Assembly: GCA_002780005.1 (NCBI GenBank)
Contig: PEWV01000022.1
Coordinates: 1 to 45,817 of the forward strand
Direction of reading: 5' to 3'
Length of the DNA: 45,817 bases
From: Candidatus Aquitaenariimonas noxiae
GTDB taxonomy: Bacteria > Omnitrophota > Gorgyraeia > Aquitaenariimonadales > Aquitaenariimonadaceae
In this document: positions 44,560 through 45,817 of the stretch, piece after piece
Numbering within the stretch: the first letter of the stretch is position 1
Layout of the letters: every line of letters starts with the position of its first letter
The notes under the pieces: model-generated
What the model saw: only the letters and a program-made list of their open reading frames with translations
Told to the model about the DNA's origin: nothing
Database searches by the model: none
Program-made: the position numbers and the translations under genes

Positions 44560-45366
44560 ATGTTGGATAAAAAGATTACGATACAAGAATTGCAAGAAAA
44601 GAAAAAACGCGGTGAAAAAATCACTATGCTTACAGCTTACGATTATCCGATAGCCTCTATGGTTGATGAAGCGGGCATAGATATGATTCTCGTCGGAGAT
44701 TCGTTAGGGATGGTCGTATTGGGTTATAAAGATACGCTGTCGGTCAGTATGGATGACATGATACGCCATTCTCAGGCGGTAAAGAGGGCTACAAAGCGGG
44801 CGTTAATAGTGGGAGATATGCCTTATAAATCTTTTGATACGCCCAAAGATGCTGTCAAGAACGCAAAGCGGTTCATAGAAGAAGCCGGTTGTGACGCTGT
44901 GAAATTGGAAAATCAGGAAGAAAGCTCTTTTGATTCGGCAGCCGCGATTATAAAAGCTGGGATAGCAGTAGAAGGGCATCTTGGCCTGACGCCCCAGAGC
45001 GTTGAGAAATTAGGGGGTTTTAAAGTCCAGGGCAGGACGCCTGAGGCAGCGCAGAAAATTATAGACAATGCCAAAAGGCTGGAAAAGATGGGTTGTTTTT
45101 CTATAGTTTTGGAATGCGTGCCCGCAGAGCTCGGCAAAATGATTACAAAAAGTCTTTCGATTCCCACGATCGGTATCGGAGCCGGGGCTGATTGCGACGG
45201 CCAAGTTTTGGTCATACACGATATCATAGGGTTGTTCGAGCGCTTCACGCCCAAGTTTGTAAAAAAATACGCAATCTTGGCGCCTGTAATAAAGGATGCC
45301 GTCAGACAGTATATAAAGGAAGTGAAGGAAGGAAAGTTTCCTTCAGCAGATCATATCTTTAAATAG
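44560..45366 (+). CDS. panB: 3-methyl-2-oxobutanoate hydroxymethyltransferase
   Basis: The first step of pantothenate synthesis: ketoisovalerate plus methylene-THF gives ketopantoate. The 268 residues have MLTAYDYPIASMVDEAG, LVGDSLGMVVLGY with the magnesium-binding aspartate, and VECVP-like LECVPAELG with the catalytic glutamate. GGAGGAGG precedes the ATG. It consumes the methylene-THF made by the folD product upstream. Its TAG stop is the start of a TAGGGTA array. Confidence 0.95.
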   Translation: MLDKKITIQELQEKKKRGEKITMLTAYDYPIASMVDEAGIDMILVGDSLGMVVLGYKDTLSVSMDDMIRHSQAVKRATKRALIVGDMPYKSFDTPKDAVKNAKRFIEEAGCDAVKLENQEESSFDSAAAIIKAGIAVEGHLGLTPQSVEKLGGFKVQGRTPEAAQKIIDNAKRLEKMGCFSIVLECVPAELGKMITKSLSIPTIGIGAGADCDGQVLVIHDIIGLFERFTPKFVKKYAILAPVIKDAVRQYIKEVKEGKFPSADHIFK

Positions 45367-45430
45367 GGTATAGGGTATAGGGTATAGTAAAGGCACTAAT
45401 CCCTAAACCCTGACCCCTAAGCTCTAAAAA
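45364..45430. repeat. 7-bp inverted arrays starting at the panB stop
   Basis: Left arm TAGGGTA three times then TAGTAAA (45364-45391), beginning at the panB stop codon. Right arm CTAATCC, CTAAACC, CTGACCC, CTAAGCT, CTAAAAA (45396-45430), the complementary type. The arms can pair through GGGTA/TACCC-like and TAGGG/CCCTA contacts with a loop of a few bases. The panE ATG follows 10 bases later, and the last bases (GAGGG) serve as its ribosome site. Confidence 0.82.
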
Positions 45431-45440
45431 GAGGGTTTCG

Positions 45441-45817
45441 ATGAGGATAGTTATTGTCGGCCCCGGGGCTATGGGATGTCTTTTCGGGGCCTTTTTGGCT
45501 AAATTCGGCGAAGACATTTATCTCCTTGATAGAAGAGACAAAAGGGCCGAATATATAAATAAAAACGGCATAAAGGTCGAAGGCATAAGCGGCGAATTCA
45601 AAATAGCCGTTAAGGCCACCTCGAATCCTAGCGATATCGGCGAATGCGCGCTTGTTATAATCTGCGTCAAATCCTACGACACAGAGGCCGCCATAAAAAG
45701 TATAAAATCCATAATAAAGAAAGACACCCTTGTTCTTACCCTGCAAAACGGCGTTGGTAACGTAGAGGCGATCAGTAAAATAGCAGGCGAAGAAAAAACG
45801 ATCGGCGGCGTTACTTC
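45441..45817 (+). CDS. panE: 2-dehydropantoate 2-reductase, 5' part only
   Basis: The frame opens at ATG 45441 and runs off the window after about 125 codons. The N-terminal Rossmann motif VIVGPGAMGCLFGAFLA and the segment VIICVKSYDTEAA, followed by TLQNGVGN, are typical of ketopantoate reductase (NADPH-dependent). Placement after panB supports the pantothenate role over a generic paralogue. The catalytic lysine region lies past the edge. Confidence 0.92.
   Translation, partial: MRIVIVGPGAMGCLFGAFLAKFGEDIYLLDRRDKRAEYINKNGIKVEGISGEFKIAVKATSNPSDIGECALVIICVKSYDTEAAIKSIKSIIKKDTLVLTLQNGVGNVEAISKIAGEEKTIGGVT

Overview
All 46 genes I can support lie on the + strand. Together they suggest a Gram-negative, anaerobic bacterium of moderate GC that makes Kdo-type LPS and fixes or releases C1 units through the Wood-Ljungdahl pathway. 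The mix (Kdo genes, a bactofilin fused to an excisionase-type HTH, CooS plus bacterial AcsB/C/D/E) is what I would expect of Candidatus Omnitrophota (OP3) or a relative. That placement is inference; no rRNA or tRNA gene was found to support it.

Layout. (1) 1-149: a 25-bp tandem repeat resembling an insertion-sequence end, then a sigma70-type promoter. (2) 150-5217: an unrecognised protein, a HldE-type kinase, and kdsB, kdsA, kdsD and kdsC for CMP-Kdo. (3) 5223-8601: gatC, gatA and gatB (tRNA amidotransferase), with a 195-bp repeat-filled gap before gatB. (4) 8598-17002: CtpA-like protease, YibQ-like deacetylase, tsaD, an MgtC-like protein, a bactofilin-HTH fusion, a small HTH protein with a membrane tail, larB, larC, a secreted PDZ protein and a membrane HAMP protein. 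(5) 17207-27151: housekeeping genes polA, coaE, rho, rpmE, prfA, prmC, murA, rpsP, trmD, rplS and rnhB, behind a strong promoter and a 140-nt leader. (6) 27165-44527: a Wood-Ljungdahl island starting at a perfect consensus promoter. The order is fhs, fchA, folD, metF, cooC, cooS, a CooF-like ferredoxin, an FAD/NAD oxidoreductase, acsB, acsC, a corrinoid-protein activator, a second cooC, acsD and acsE. (7) 44560-end: panB and a partial panE.

How the genes work together. Fhs, FchA, FolD and MetF carry formate to methyl-THF. AcsE moves the methyl group to the AcsC/AcsD corrinoid protein, which the ASKHA protein reactivates. CooS makes or oxidises CO, and AcsB joins CO, methyl and CoA into acetyl-CoA. 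CooF and the flavoprotein probably wire CooS to NAD(P)H. No formate dehydrogenase, hydrogenase, MetV or Rnf gene is in the window. PanB draws on the same methylene-THF pool and leads toward CoA.

Most unusual. The intergenic gaps hold arrays of very short tandem repeats (7-, 8- or 10-bp units), often arranged as inverted arms. The TAGGG-type arrays repeatedly start in register with the upstream TAG stop codon, and in larB the array encodes the last residues and the stop. Two gaps (before gatB and before larC) share a composite element of a 7-mer array, a 10-bp-phased inverted array and a second 7-mer array. A 208-bp element with inverted ends sits between acsD and acsE and overlaps the acsD stop. 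FolD has lost the cyclohydrolase lysine, which explains the separate FchA beside it.
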